Counted from the first letter of the stretch, positions 1 through 6,241 are shown. The stretch: 7,863 bases of DNA from Acidobacteriota bacterium (GCA_023415725.1 JAEZJR010000345.1:1-7863); one strand, 5' to 3'. Made by a program: numbers and translations. The notes: generated by a model not told the origin, from the sequence alone.

Positions 1-20
1 GTTCAAGCTAGAGCTTGAAC
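1..20. repeat. Perfect inverted repeat at the window edge
   Basis: Two perfect 9-base arms (GTTCAAGCT and AGCTTGAAC) are separated by AG. As RNA this would fold into an 8-pair stem with a 4-base loop. It lies 15 bases beyond the stop codon of the 3-hydroxybutyryl-CoA dehydrogenase gene, where a minus-strand terminator would be expected. The T-run that would prove a terminator falls outside the window, so this could be a terminator stem or a protein-binding palindrome. Confidence 0.5.
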
Positions 21-35
21 TCTCCACTTTCGCGG

Positions 36-887
36 CTAAGCTGAGTAATCGTAAAAGCCCTTGCCCGTCTTGCGGCCGAGCCAGCCGGCGTCGACGTACT
101 TTTTGAGCAGCGGGCACGGGCGGTATTTCGGGTCGCCGAGACCCTCGTGCAGCACGTTGAGGATCGCAAGGCAGACGTCAAGGCCGATGAAGTCGGCGAG
201 TGTGAGCGGGCCCATCGGGTGGTTCATCCCGAGCTTCATGATCTCGTCGATGGCCTCTTTCGTCGCGACGCCTTCGTGGAGGGCGAAGACCGCCTCGTTG
301 ATCATCGGCATCAGCACGCGGTTCGAGACGAAGCCGGGGTAGTCGTTGCACTCCACCGGGACCTTGCCGAGCTTTTCGGACATCTCTTTTACTTTTGCGT
401 ACGTTTCGTCACTGGTCGCGATGCCGCGGATCACCTCAACGAGCTTCATCAGTGGTACGGGGTTGAAGAAGTGCATCCCGATGACCTTTTCGGGGCGTTT
501 AGTAACGGCCGCGATCTTGGTTATGGAGATCGAAGAGGTGTTCGATGAGAGGATCGTGTCGGGCCCGGTGATCGTGTCGAGCTGTTCGAAGATCTTCTTT
601 TTGATATCAAAGTTCTCGGTCGCGGCCTCGACGATCAGCGCACAGTCCTTGAGGTCTTCGAGTTTGGTGGTCGTCCTGATGCGGCCCAGTATCTCGCCTT
701 TCTGCTCTTCCGTGATCGTTTCCTTTTTGACGAAGCGGTCGAGGCTTTTCGAAATGTTCGCGAGGCCGCGGTCCACGAAGTCCTGCTGGATGTCGCACAT
801 CACGACGTCAAAGCCCGCGTTCGCGGCCGTCTGGGCGATGCCGTTGCCCATCGTGCCTGCACCGATAACACCGATAGTTTCACTCAT
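36..887 (-). CDS. hbd: 3-hydroxybutyryl-CoA dehydrogenase, NAD(P)-dependent
   Basis: This 283-residue cytoplasmic enzyme interconverts acetoacetyl-CoA and 3-hydroxybutyryl-CoA with NAD(P)H, in butyrate-type or short-chain beta-oxidation metabolism. The length is normal for the single-function Hbd/PaaH family. Visible features, in order, are the Rossmann motif GAGTMG (residues 9-14), an acidic residue D32 at the end of the second strand, SSNTSS (114-119), HFFNPVP (139-145) with the catalytic-type H139, E151, and GFVSNR (185-190) with the conserved N189. The C-terminal helical domain ends in the typical GRKTGKGFYDY. The ATG at 887 fits the usual N-terminus, and an AAGGA lies 12 bases upstream, which is a long spacing. 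A strong terminator separates it from the membrane protein gene upstream, so it probably has its own promoter. The family assignment is firm. The direction of the reaction in the cell and the choice of NADH or NADPH are not readable. Confidence 0.96.
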   Translation of the reverse strand: MSETIGVIGAGTMGNGIAQTAANAGFDVVMCDIQQDFVDRGLANISKSLDRFVKKETITEEQKGEILGRIRTTTKLEDLKDCALIVEAATENFDIKKKIFEQLDTITGPDTILSSNTSSISITKIAAVTKRPEKVIGMHFFNPVPLMKLVEVIRGIATSDETYAKVKEMSEKLGKVPVECNDYPGFVSNRVLMPMINEAVFALHEGVATKEAIDEIMKLGMNHPMGPLTLADFIGLDVCLAILNVLHEGLGDPKYRPCPLLKKYVDAGWLGRKTGKGFYDYSA

Positions 888-899
888 TGCTTTGATATT

Positions 900-942
900 T
901 CCTTGTAAAAATTGGAGTTGAAAAAGAACACTAAAGATTATC
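900..942 (-). promoter_or_regulatory. Candidate -10 box and ribosome binding site for hbd
   Basis: Between the terminator at 957-992 and the hbd start, the minus strand carries GATAAT (937-942, five of six matches to TATAAT) and AAGGA (900-904). I see no convincing -35 box at the right distance. The case for a promoter here rests mainly on the terminator just upstream, which would otherwise leave hbd untranscribed. Confidence 0.3.
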
Positions 943-956
943 GAAAGCCTGCGGGC

Positions 957-992
957 AAAACAAACGAGCGGCCGGTTAGATGGCCGCTCGTT
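957..992 (-). terminator. Rho-independent terminator after the membrane protein gene
   Basis: A perfect 11-pair GC-rich stem (AACGAGCGGCC at 963-973, GGCCGCTCGTT at 982-992) has an 8-base loop. Read on the minus strand it is followed directly by TTTGTTTTG. It begins 21 bases after the stop codon of the duplicated membrane protein gene. On the plus strand the stem is not followed by T residues, so it acts on minus-strand transcripts. It marks the end of the unit containing the membrane protein and separates it from hbd. Confidence 0.88.
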
Positions 993-1013
993 CGAGCAAA
1001 AAATAGAGTTAAT

Positions 1014-1997
1014 TTACCGCCATTTATAAGGCTCGTGGTCCGGAGTGTAGGAGTGAGCGTAGGTTTGTGCCGGCGGCGGATTCATATAAGCGGGCTCGGC
1101 ATCGGGGATGCCGGCGAGATAGCGTTTACCGACATCGGAGGTCGCGAACCAGATCCCGTATGCCCCGACCGCCGCGCCGAAGGGCAGCGACATCATCCCG
1201 CCGAAGAGCAGCGAACAGCAGCTGAGAATTGACGTGATCATTACCGAACGATGGTTCGGCGGATCGTCGCTGCGAAGTCGGCGGCCCATCTTGATGTTCA
1301 TGATTATCGACATTAGCCCCAGACCAAACATCACACCGACGATAGCTGCGAAGACGAGCATCATCACCAAACCGCCTGCGTCGCCGGATCTCGGGTCGAG
1401 CGCAGCCATGATTCCCACACCGCCCAGAACAAGCAGATATAGCCCGAACAGCCCTGTGATCAGCCCTTGGAAACCAGCAAAAACGTAGGCGAAAATGCCG
1501 AGAAGGTTTGCGTGTTCTTTACCTTTCATCGAAATAATAGACGCGAAGCGCAGGCGAAAATTGCCTAATTGCCAACTATTCGGCGGTGGAGGCGGCGTGT
1601 AATTCGTTCCCGCTTGCCCGCCCTCATAAAGGGCACGGCCGTCCCCGAAGAGGAACCAGAGGCCGTAAACACCCAGAGCGGTGCCGAGCGGAAAGCTGAA
1701 CAGAGCGAGAATGCTGCCGATGATGCCGAGCGTCCTTCCGATCTTCTGCTCCTTTCGTATTTTGAACCCGGTGAAAATGTAGAGTCCGGCAAATAAAAGC
1801 ATTACCAGGCCCATTACGATCGATACGACAACAAAAATGCCACCGATCATTTGCTCTTCTCCGCGATTTGACGTGACCGCCATGGCGCCGCCCATTATCC
1901 CGTACATAAGCACCATGAATATACCGGCGAGCAGGACCAGGCCGCCCTGAATGAAGAAGAAGATACTGAGAAGATTGTTGTGCTCCCTTACCGTCAT
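1014..1997 (-). CDS. Uncharacterised membrane protein with two tandem related halves
   Basis: I do not recognise the family. The 327-residue protein is very hydrophobic, with about six to eight membrane segments (roughly residues 9-36, 50-78, 88-117, 165-198, 207-234 and 250-284). It consists of two related halves, residues 1-156 and 157-327. REHNNLLSIF matches KEHANLLGIF near each start, and LGTALGVYGLWF matches FGAAVGAYGIWF near each end. Each half finishes in a proline-rich tail (PPPPP at 135-139, PPP at 307-309). The linker, about residues 144-156, matches nothing in the other half. No signal peptide cleavage site or catalytic motif stands out. The start at 1997 is chosen because GGAGGT lies six bases upstream. 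The frame stays open upstream to an ATG at 2144, but that would overlap the thiolase gene by 62 bases. The gene sits between thiolase and hbd and ends at a strong terminator. Any link to acyl-CoA metabolism is a guess from position only. Confidence 0.85.
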   Translation of the reverse strand: MTVREHNNLLSIFFFIQGGLVLLAGIFMVLMYGIMGGAMAVTSNRGEEQMIGGIFVVVSIVMGLVMLLFAGLYIFTGFKIRKEQKIGRTLGIIGSILALFSFPLGTALGVYGLWFLFGDGRALYEGGQAGTNYTPPPPPNSWQLGNFRLRFASIISMKGKEHANLLGIFAYVFAGFQGLITGLFGLYLLVLGGVGIMAALDPRSGDAGGLVMMLVFAAIVGVMFGLGLMSIIMNIKMGRRLRSDDPPNHRSVMITSILSCCSLLFGGMMSLPFGAAVGAYGIWFATSDVGKRYLAGIPDAEPAYMNPPPAQTYAHSYTPDHEPYKWR

Positions 1998-2003
1998 AAT
2001 CGC

Positions 2004-2009
2004 ACCTCC
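2004..2009 (-). promoter_or_regulatory. Ribosome binding site deciding the membrane protein start
   Basis: GGAGGT on the minus strand lies six bases before the ATG at 1997. It is the strongest Shine-Dalgarno sequence in the window. It fixes the start well inside the longer open frame that runs to 2144. Confidence 0.85.
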
Positions 2010-2017
2010 AAATAGAT

Positions 2018-2056
2018 CGCGTCCGCCGTATTCTACACGAAAATACGACGGACGCG
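2018..2056 (-). other. Long stem-loop between thiolase and membrane protein genes
   Basis: The arms at 2018-2032 and 2042-2056 are 15 bases each around a 9-base loop. They pair perfectly except at one position (C2026 opposite A2048). In a minus-strand transcript that position becomes a G.U wobble, so the whole stem pairs. In a plus-strand transcript it is a C-A mismatch. On the minus strand the stem begins 26 bases after the thiolase stop and ends 8 bases before the GGAGGT of the next gene. No T-run follows on that strand. It may protect the thiolase mRNA 3' end or tune translation of the next gene. On the plus strand it is followed by TTTTGTTTGTT, so it could also stop antisense transcription. 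Confidence 0.7.
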
Positions 2057-2082
2057 TTTTGTTTGTTGCAGCTTTCGGCGGG

Positions 2083-3276
2083 CTATATCCGTTCGACAGC
2101 CATGGCAACGGAGTTGCCGCCGCCAAGGCAGAGGCCGGCGACACCGCGTTTTGCGCCGCGGCGCTTCATTTCATAAAGCAGCGTGGTGAGCACGCGTCCG
2201 CCCGAATTGCCGATAGCGTGGCCCATAGCGACGGCACCGCCGTTGACGTTGACGAAGTCGGGGTTGATGCCGAGTTCCTTCATCACGCCGAGAGCCTGAA
2301 CGGAGAAGGCCTCGTTAAGCTCGAAGAGTTCCACATCTTCCAACTGCCATCCAGCTTTAGCCACGGCACGGCGTACGCCCTCCACCGGGGCAAGCATGAT
2401 ATATTTCGGCTCGATCCCTGAAACAGCGTATGAGACAACGCGAGCCATAGGCTCGACACCGAGTTCGGCCGCCTTCTCACTCGACGTGACGACGAGGGCG
2501 GAAGCCCCGTCATTGACGCCGGGAGCGTTACCGGCCGTCACCGTGCCGCCGTCCTTCTTGAACGCGGGTTTGAGCTTTCCGAGGGCTTCGACGGTGGTTT
2601 CCGGGCGGACCGGCTCGTCGTAATCCAGCACGAGCGGATCGCCCTTTTTCTGCGGGATCTCGATGGGGATTATCTCGTCCTTGAAGCGACCCTCCAGCTG
2701 GGCTTCGTATGCCTTTCGATGTGAATCGTACGCGAACTGGTCCTGCGTTTCGCGGGTTATCTGGTGCTTTTCAGCGACAACCTCACCCGTATTGCCCATG
2801 TGCCAGTTTTCGAACGGGCACCAGAGGCCGTCGTGGATCATAAGGTCGGTGACCTGCTGATTGCCCATGCGGTACCCGTCACGGGCACCCGGCATGGCAT
2901 AAGGGATGTTCGACATCGATTCCATACCGCCCGCGACGACGAAATCCGCGTCTCCAAGACGCACCGACTGCGAGGCCAAAGCGACCGCCCGAAGGCCCGA
3001 TCCGCAGACCATGTTCACCGTCAGTGCCGAAACCTCCGGCGGCAGGCCTGCTCCGAGCGCCGCCTGGCGGGCCGGTGCCTGGCCGAGTCCAGCCTGCACG
3101 ACGCAGCCCATGATCACTTCGTCGATGTTCGCCGGGTCGACACCCGCGCGCTTCACGGCTTCCTTGATCGCGATGGAGCCGAGTTCGGTAGCGGAAAAGC
3201 CTTTCAGCGATCCCTGGAATTTACCGGTCGGTGTGCGGGCGGCACTGATGATGACCGCCTCTCTCGTATCTGACAT
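2083..3276 (-). CDS. atoB: Acetyl-CoA C-acetyltransferase (thiolase II)
   Basis: This 397-residue cytoplasmic enzyme condenses two acetyl-CoA into acetoacetyl-CoA or carries out the reverse split. The length is normal for biosynthetic or short-chain thiolases. The catalytic set is complete: nucleophile C91 in NMVCGSG, NEAF (321-324), H353 in the GHAIG segment, and the acid/base C383 in GLCLGGG. The segment HDGLWCPF with M160 matches the short-chain substrate loop region of acetoacetyl-CoA thiolases. Two signatures deviate from the common form: the Pro after H353 is Ala (GHAIGNSG instead of GHPxGxSG), and the C-terminal glycine-rich run reads GGGNS rather than GGGQG. The ATG at 3276 has AGGGG five bases upstream. 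The CoA-transferase gene ends 82 bases upstream, which with hbd downstream points to C4 acyl-CoA metabolism. The symbol atoB stands for the family. thlA or phaA would serve equally, and the actual pathway is inferred from neighbours. Confidence 0.95.
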   Translation of the reverse strand: MSDTREAVIISAARTPTGKFQGSLKGFSATELGSIAIKEAVKRAGVDPANIDEVIMGCVVQAGLGQAPARQAALGAGLPPEVSALTVNMVCGSGLRAVALASQSVRLGDADFVVAGGMESMSNIPYAMPGARDGYRMGNQQVTDLMIHDGLWCPFENWHMGNTGEVVAEKHQITRETQDQFAYDSHRKAYEAQLEGRFKDEIIPIEIPQKKGDPLVLDYDEPVRPETTVEALGKLKPAFKKDGGTVTAGNAPGVNDGASALVVTSSEKAAELGVEPMARVVSYAVSGIEPKYIMLAPVEGVRRAVAKAGWQLEDVELFELNEAFSVQALGVMKELGINPDFVNVNGGAVAMGHAIGNSGGRVLTTLLYEMKRRGAKRGVAGLCLGGGNSVAMAVERI

Positions 3277-3281
3277 ATATA

Positions 3282-3286
3282 CCCCT
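3282..3286 (-). promoter_or_regulatory. Ribosome binding site of the thiolase gene
   Basis: AGGGG on the minus strand lies five bases before the ATG at 3276 and supports that start. Confidence 0.6.
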
Positions 3287-3312
3287 GTTATTAATGGTGA
3301 AATTAAATGTTA

Positions 3313-3328
3313 TACAGCTAAAGCTATA
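3313..3328. repeat. Small inverted repeat upstream of the thiolase gene
   Basis: TACAGCT and AGCTATA form 7-base arms with one mismatch and a 2-base spacer, inside the AT-rich gap between the CoA-transferase and thiolase genes. The rest of this 82-base gap shows no T-run terminator and no well-spaced -35/-10 pair. The repeat could be an operator half-site pair for an acyl-CoA-responsive regulator, but an AT-rich stretch can produce this by chance. Confidence 0.22.
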
Positions 3329-3358
3329 GATTATCATGTCGACCGTCTCCGGGCACGT

Positions 3359-4633
3359 TCATGCGGCCCCGAAACGCTCGAACGCAGCCTTGCTCAAAGC
3401 CTCCCGATGGTCGGGGTGGGCGATCTTAATTAGCTCATGAGCTCGCTGCTGCAGGTTCTTGCCGTAAAGGTACGCGACGCCATATTCGGTGACGATGTAA
3501 TGCACGTGGGCACGTGTCGTGACGACCCCTGCGCCGGGTTTCAATTCCGCGACGATCTTCGACTCGCCACGCGACGTGACGGACGGCAACGCAATGATCG
3601 GCTTGCCTCCCTCGGAAAGCGAGGCTCCGCGGATGAAGTCCATCTGCCCGCCAACACCCGAATACTGCCGCGGCCCGATCGAGTCCGCGCAGACCTGGCC
3701 GGTCAGATCCACCTCGATCGCGCTGTTGATCGCAGTGACCTTTGGATTGCGGCGAATGACGGCGGTGTCGTTCACGTAAGCGATGTCGAGCATTAGCACT
3801 TCCGGGTTGTCGTCGATAAATTCATAAAGCTTCTTTGTGCCCATCACGAAGCCGGCTACGATCTTACCCGGGTGCTTTGCCTTTTTCGTGCCGTTGACGA
3901 TCCCTTTCTCGACGAGCGGGATGACACCGTCGGAGAACATCTCGGTGTGGATGCCGAGGTTCTTGTGATTCTGGAGCGAAGCGAGCACGGCGTTCGGGAT
4001 GGAGCCGATTCCCATCTGCAGCGTCGCACCGTCGTCGATCATCTGGGCGATGTAACCGCCGATAGCGCGGTCCACATCGGAAAGGGCCGGCATCGACACC
4101 TCGTGAAGCGGTTCATCCACCTCGACGATCGCGTCCAGTTTATCCACGTGCAATAAGGCATCGCCCAGTGTGCGGGGCATACGCGGATTTATCTGGGCGA
4201 TGACGAATTTTGCACACTCCACAGCGGCCCGTGATATATCAACTGAAACCCCTAGCGAGCAGAAACCGTGCTTGTCTGGCGGAGAAACGTTCACCAGTGC
4301 TACATCGAGCGGGAGGACGTCGCGTCGGAAAAGTGCCGGGATCTCGGAGAGAAATACCGGGATGTAATCTGCACGTCCGGCATTCACGGCCTGCCTAACA
4401 TTCGAGCCGACGAAAAAAGCGTTGACGCGGAAGCTTTCAGAGAATTCAGGAGCTGAGTACGACGCGTTGCCCTCCGTATGAAGGTGGACGAGTTCGACAT
4501 TTCTGAGCTCGGAAGCGCGGTCGACGAGGGCTGAGATCAGTGCCTGCGGCGCTGCTGCGACGCTGTGGATGAACACGCGATCTCCGGATTTTACCGCCTT
4601 GATCGCTTCTGAGGCGGGGAGCGGACTTTTCAT
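3359..4633 (-). CDS. Acetyl-CoA hydrolase/4-hydroxybutyrate-type CoA-transferase
   Basis: This 424-residue protein belongs to the acetyl-CoA hydrolase/transferase family (4-hydroxybutyrate CoA-transferase AbfT, Cat1, butyryl-CoA:acetate CoA-transferase). These enzymes move CoA between acetate or acetyl-CoA and a short acid through a glutamyl-CoA intermediate. The N-terminal domain has SGDRVFIH (16-23) and PPDKHGFCSLG (118-128). The C-terminal domain has LQMGIGSIPNAV (205-216), the catalytic-type E231 in HTEMFSDG, GQVCADSIG (312-320), the CoA-loop motif GVGGQMDF (326-333) and AHPDHR (405-410) near the end. The length is normal. An in-frame stop lies 12 bases upstream of the ATG at 4633, so no longer start exists. 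No ribosome binding site sits at proper distance. A TATAAT box is only about 12 bases away, suggesting a very short or leaderless message. It heads the run of C4 acyl-CoA genes. The exact acid substrate cannot be read from sequence. Confidence 0.92.
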   Translation of the reverse strand: MKSPLPASEAIKAVKSGDRVFIHSVAAAPQALISALVDRASELRNVELVHLHTEGNASYSAPEFSESFRVNAFFVGSNVRQAVNAGRADYIPVFLSEIPALFRRDVLPLDVALVNVSPPDKHGFCSLGVSVDISRAAVECAKFVIAQINPRMPRTLGDALLHVDKLDAIVEVDEPLHEVSMPALSDVDRAIGGYIAQMIDDGATLQMGIGSIPNAVLASLQNHKNLGIHTEMFSDGVIPLVEKGIVNGTKKAKHPGKIVAGFVMGTKKLYEFIDDNPEVLMLDIAYVNDTAVIRRNPKVTAINSAIEVDLTGQVCADSIGPRQYSGVGGQMDFIRGASLSEGGKPIIALPSVTSRGESKIVAELKPGAGVVTTRAHVHYIVTEYGVAYLYGKNLQQRAHELIKIAHPDHREALSKAAFERFGAA

Positions 4634-4652
4634 ATTATGAAAATATTATAAT
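4632..4652. promoter_or_regulatory. Divergent promoter core with palindromic TATAAT box
   Basis: ATTATAAT (4645-4652) reads TATAAT on both strands, giving a perfect -10 box towards the CoA-transferase (4645-4650, minus) and towards the 118-residue gene (4647-4652, plus). ATATTAT occurs twice, at 4632-4638 and 4643-4649, 11 bases apart, or about one helical turn. The first copy overlaps the CoA-transferase start codon. No good -35 box is visible on either side, so activator dependence is possible. The pairing with start codons supports function, but AT-rich sequence makes chance matches likely. Confidence 0.45.
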
Positions 4653-4709
4653 GCGGCTCCTCATGGCCGCTATAGGCGAAAGTTGCGTTTCGTTATTACA
4701 ATACGAAGT

Positions 4710-5066
4710 ATGATTGATGGGTTCGCGCCGGGGGACATACTCGTTTTCCAGATCGAGAGCGGTTACGGTTTGATGAAGGTGCTCGGCACAGATACGAACG
4801 GGTCGGATACGATTTGGCATGTCAAGGCGTTTAGGGATCTGTTCATGGACGTGGAAACGGCTGATCTCGCAGCTGCATCGCCGGAATCTCTGACGTCCGA
4901 GATCCCTCACGTTGCGATGACGGACAGGGCGTTCGAGAGTACGCAGGTCTCAGTGATCTCTCGTGACGGCGTCTCGGGTGAGGAAGAAGCCGCCGTCAAG
5001 GCCTGGCGTAATGCTGCGGCTGAACCGACCGACCGATCGATCCGTCTCCTGCTCGGCCTTCGCTAA
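4710..5066 (+). CDS. Conserved-looking small protein of unknown function
   Basis: I cannot assign a function. The 118-residue protein appears soluble, with no signal peptide or membrane segment. The N-terminal third (GFAPGDILVFQIESGYGLMK, from about residue 4) looks like alternating beta strands. An IWHVKAF segment follows, then an acidic middle and a C-terminal helix-rich tail ending RSIRLLLGLR. From memory, similar small proteins occur in Acidobacteriota genomes, but this was not searched. Codon use resembles the neighbours. The ATG at 4710 is chosen. An in-frame TTG at 4683 would add nine residues. Neither has a good ribosome binding site, so the start is uncertain. It is transcribed divergently from the CoA-transferase, and its stop codon overlaps that of proline dehydrogenase on the other strand. 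The acidic, compact layout would suit a binding or regulatory protein, but this is speculative. Confidence 0.75.
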   Translation: MIDGFAPGDILVFQIESGYGLMKVLGTDTNGSDTIWHVKAFRDLFMDVETADLAAASPESLTSEIPHVAMTDRAFESTQVSVISRDGVSGEEEAAVKAWRNAAAEPTDRSIRLLLGLR

Positions 5067-6241
5067 AATACGCCTCGGCGTTTCAATTCCTTTTTGATCA
5101 GCAGCAATTCCCTGCTCATCTGCCCCGCGATCGCACTGTTTTCTTCCGCGCGCCTGACCAAATAAGGCACCGAATCGGCGACCGGCCCGTAGGGTACGTA
5201 CTTCGTCACGTTATAACCGTTCTTCGCCAGCACGTAAGTCAGGTTGTCGCTCATCCCGTAAAGCTGGGCGAAGTGCGCGTGCGGGTGATTCGGAAGGATC
5301 TGCCGCTGGTACATAAGGCTGACCATGTTTTGGGTGCTCTTCTCGTTATGAGTACCGTTCACGAACGAGACCTCATCGAGGTGTTTTAGGCAATACTCGA
5401 CCGCAGCATCGTAGTCACGATCCGTGTCTTCTTTCGTATCGTGGATGGGCGACTCGTAACCCATCTGGGCGGCTCGCTCGCGCTCCTTTTCCATATAAGC
5501 ACCGCGTACTAGCTTAACGCCGTAGAAATAACCTTCTTCATGTGCGCGGCGGCGGGATTCCTTCAAGAAGTCCAGCCGGTCTTTTCGGTACATTTGGAGG
5601 GTGTTGTAAACGATCACTGATTCGCGGTTGTACTTTTCCATCATCTCCGTGGCGAGACGGTCGATGGCGTCCTGTATCCAACTCTCCTCGGCGTCGATGA
5701 AGATCGGCTGGCCGACCGAGTGTGCGAACTCGCATATCTCCTGAACGCGATTATGGATGCGTTCGCATTTCGCCTGCCCCTTCGCGTCGAGCCGCTTCTT
5801 GTGGCTCATCTTTTCGAGCGTGCCCAGCGGTGCGACGCCGGACATTTTAAACACCGAGAACGGGATGTTCGGGTCGTCCTTAGCTCGCTCGATCGTTCGG
5901 ATGATCTCGTCCTTGGTGCGGTCGAAATCTTCCTCGCTCGACTTCCCTTCTACGGAATAATCGAGGATCGAACCGATGCCGTATTTGCCAAGGCGGGCGA
6001 CCGTCTTCTCGGACTCCTCGATCGTTTCGCCCCCGCAGAATTGTTCGTAGATCGTCGCTTTGATGAGCCCCTTGACCGGGAGCCCGAGCGAAAGGGCCCA
6101 GGTCGCGGCTCGCGTGCCCAGCGAGTTGAGCAGCGGCGAGTTGAGGGCCTTGAATAAACGGTATTTTTCCTTGAGCTCGGAGTTTGTCTTATCCGCGAAC
6201 GCCGTTTCGGTGTCCTGGAAGTCCAGCTTGAAAGCGCCCAT
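5063..6241 (-). CDS. Proline dehydrogenase (single-function, FAD-dependent)
   Basis: It oxidises proline to pyrroline-5-carboxylate and passes electrons from FAD to the quinone pool, as the first step of proline breakdown. With the start at 6241 it has 392 residues, longer than the roughly 300-residue Thermus/Deinococcus type and like the eukaryote/Bacteroidota type. The N-terminus (DTETAFADKTNSELK) matches where that family normally begins. TIM-barrel motifs in order are LDYSVEGK (93-100), KLVRGAYMEKER (243-254), NGTHNEKS (295-302), FAQLYGM (324-330), YVPYGP (348-353) and RRAEEN (363-368), whose paired arginines bind the proline carboxylate. No pyrroline-5-carboxylate dehydrogenase domain is fused, and none is nearby. 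The frame stays open for 41 more codons to an ATG at 6364, but that stretch covers the shared control region and looks non-coding. No clear ribosome binding site precedes 6241. It is divergent from proS. Confidence 0.95.
   Translation of the reverse strand: MGAFKLDFQDTETAFADKTNSELKEKYRLFKALNSPLLNSLGTRAATWALSLGLPVKGLIKATIYEQFCGGETIEESEKTVARLGKYGIGSILDYSVEGKSSEEDFDRTKDEIIRTIERAKDDPNIPFSVFKMSGVAPLGTLEKMSHKKRLDAKGQAKCERIHNRVQEICEFAHSVGQPIFIDAEESWIQDAIDRLATEMMEKYNRESVIVYNTLQMYRKDRLDFLKESRRRAHEEGYFYGVKLVRGAYMEKERERAAQMGYESPIHDTKEDTDRDYDAAVEYCLKHLDEVSFVNGTHNEKSTQNMVSLMYQRQILPNHPHAHFAQLYGMSDNLTYVLAKNGYNVTKYVPYGPVADSVPYLVRRAEENSAIAGQMSRELLLIKKELKRRGVF

Noticed and set aside
147..548. 133-residue open frame on the plus strand opposite hbd
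   Set aside because: It is a shadow frame of a well-supported gene, with Arg/His/Asp-rich composition typical of antisense frames in GC-rich DNA and no family resemblance.
1998..2144. N-terminal extension of the membrane protein to an ATG at 2144 (49 more residues)
   Set aside because: It overlaps the thiolase coding end by 62 bases, runs through the 2018-2056 stem-loop, has low hydrophobic or coding character, and ignores the strong GGAGGT before 1997.
2764..3273. 169- and 175-residue open frames on the plus strand opposite the thiolase
   Set aside because: They are shadow frames lying inside a complete thiolase gene, with no ribosome binding site or recognisable domain.
4653..4670. Short inverted repeat GCGGC/GCCGC in the leader of the 118-residue gene
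   Set aside because: A five-pair stem with an 8-base loop is too weak, with no T-run and no link to a start or promoter beyond position.
4635..4910. 91-residue minus-strand frame opposite the 118-residue gene
   Set aside because: The plus-strand frame has the more protein-like composition and motif blocks. The minus frame would also end right at the CoA-transferase start region, with no sign of coding.
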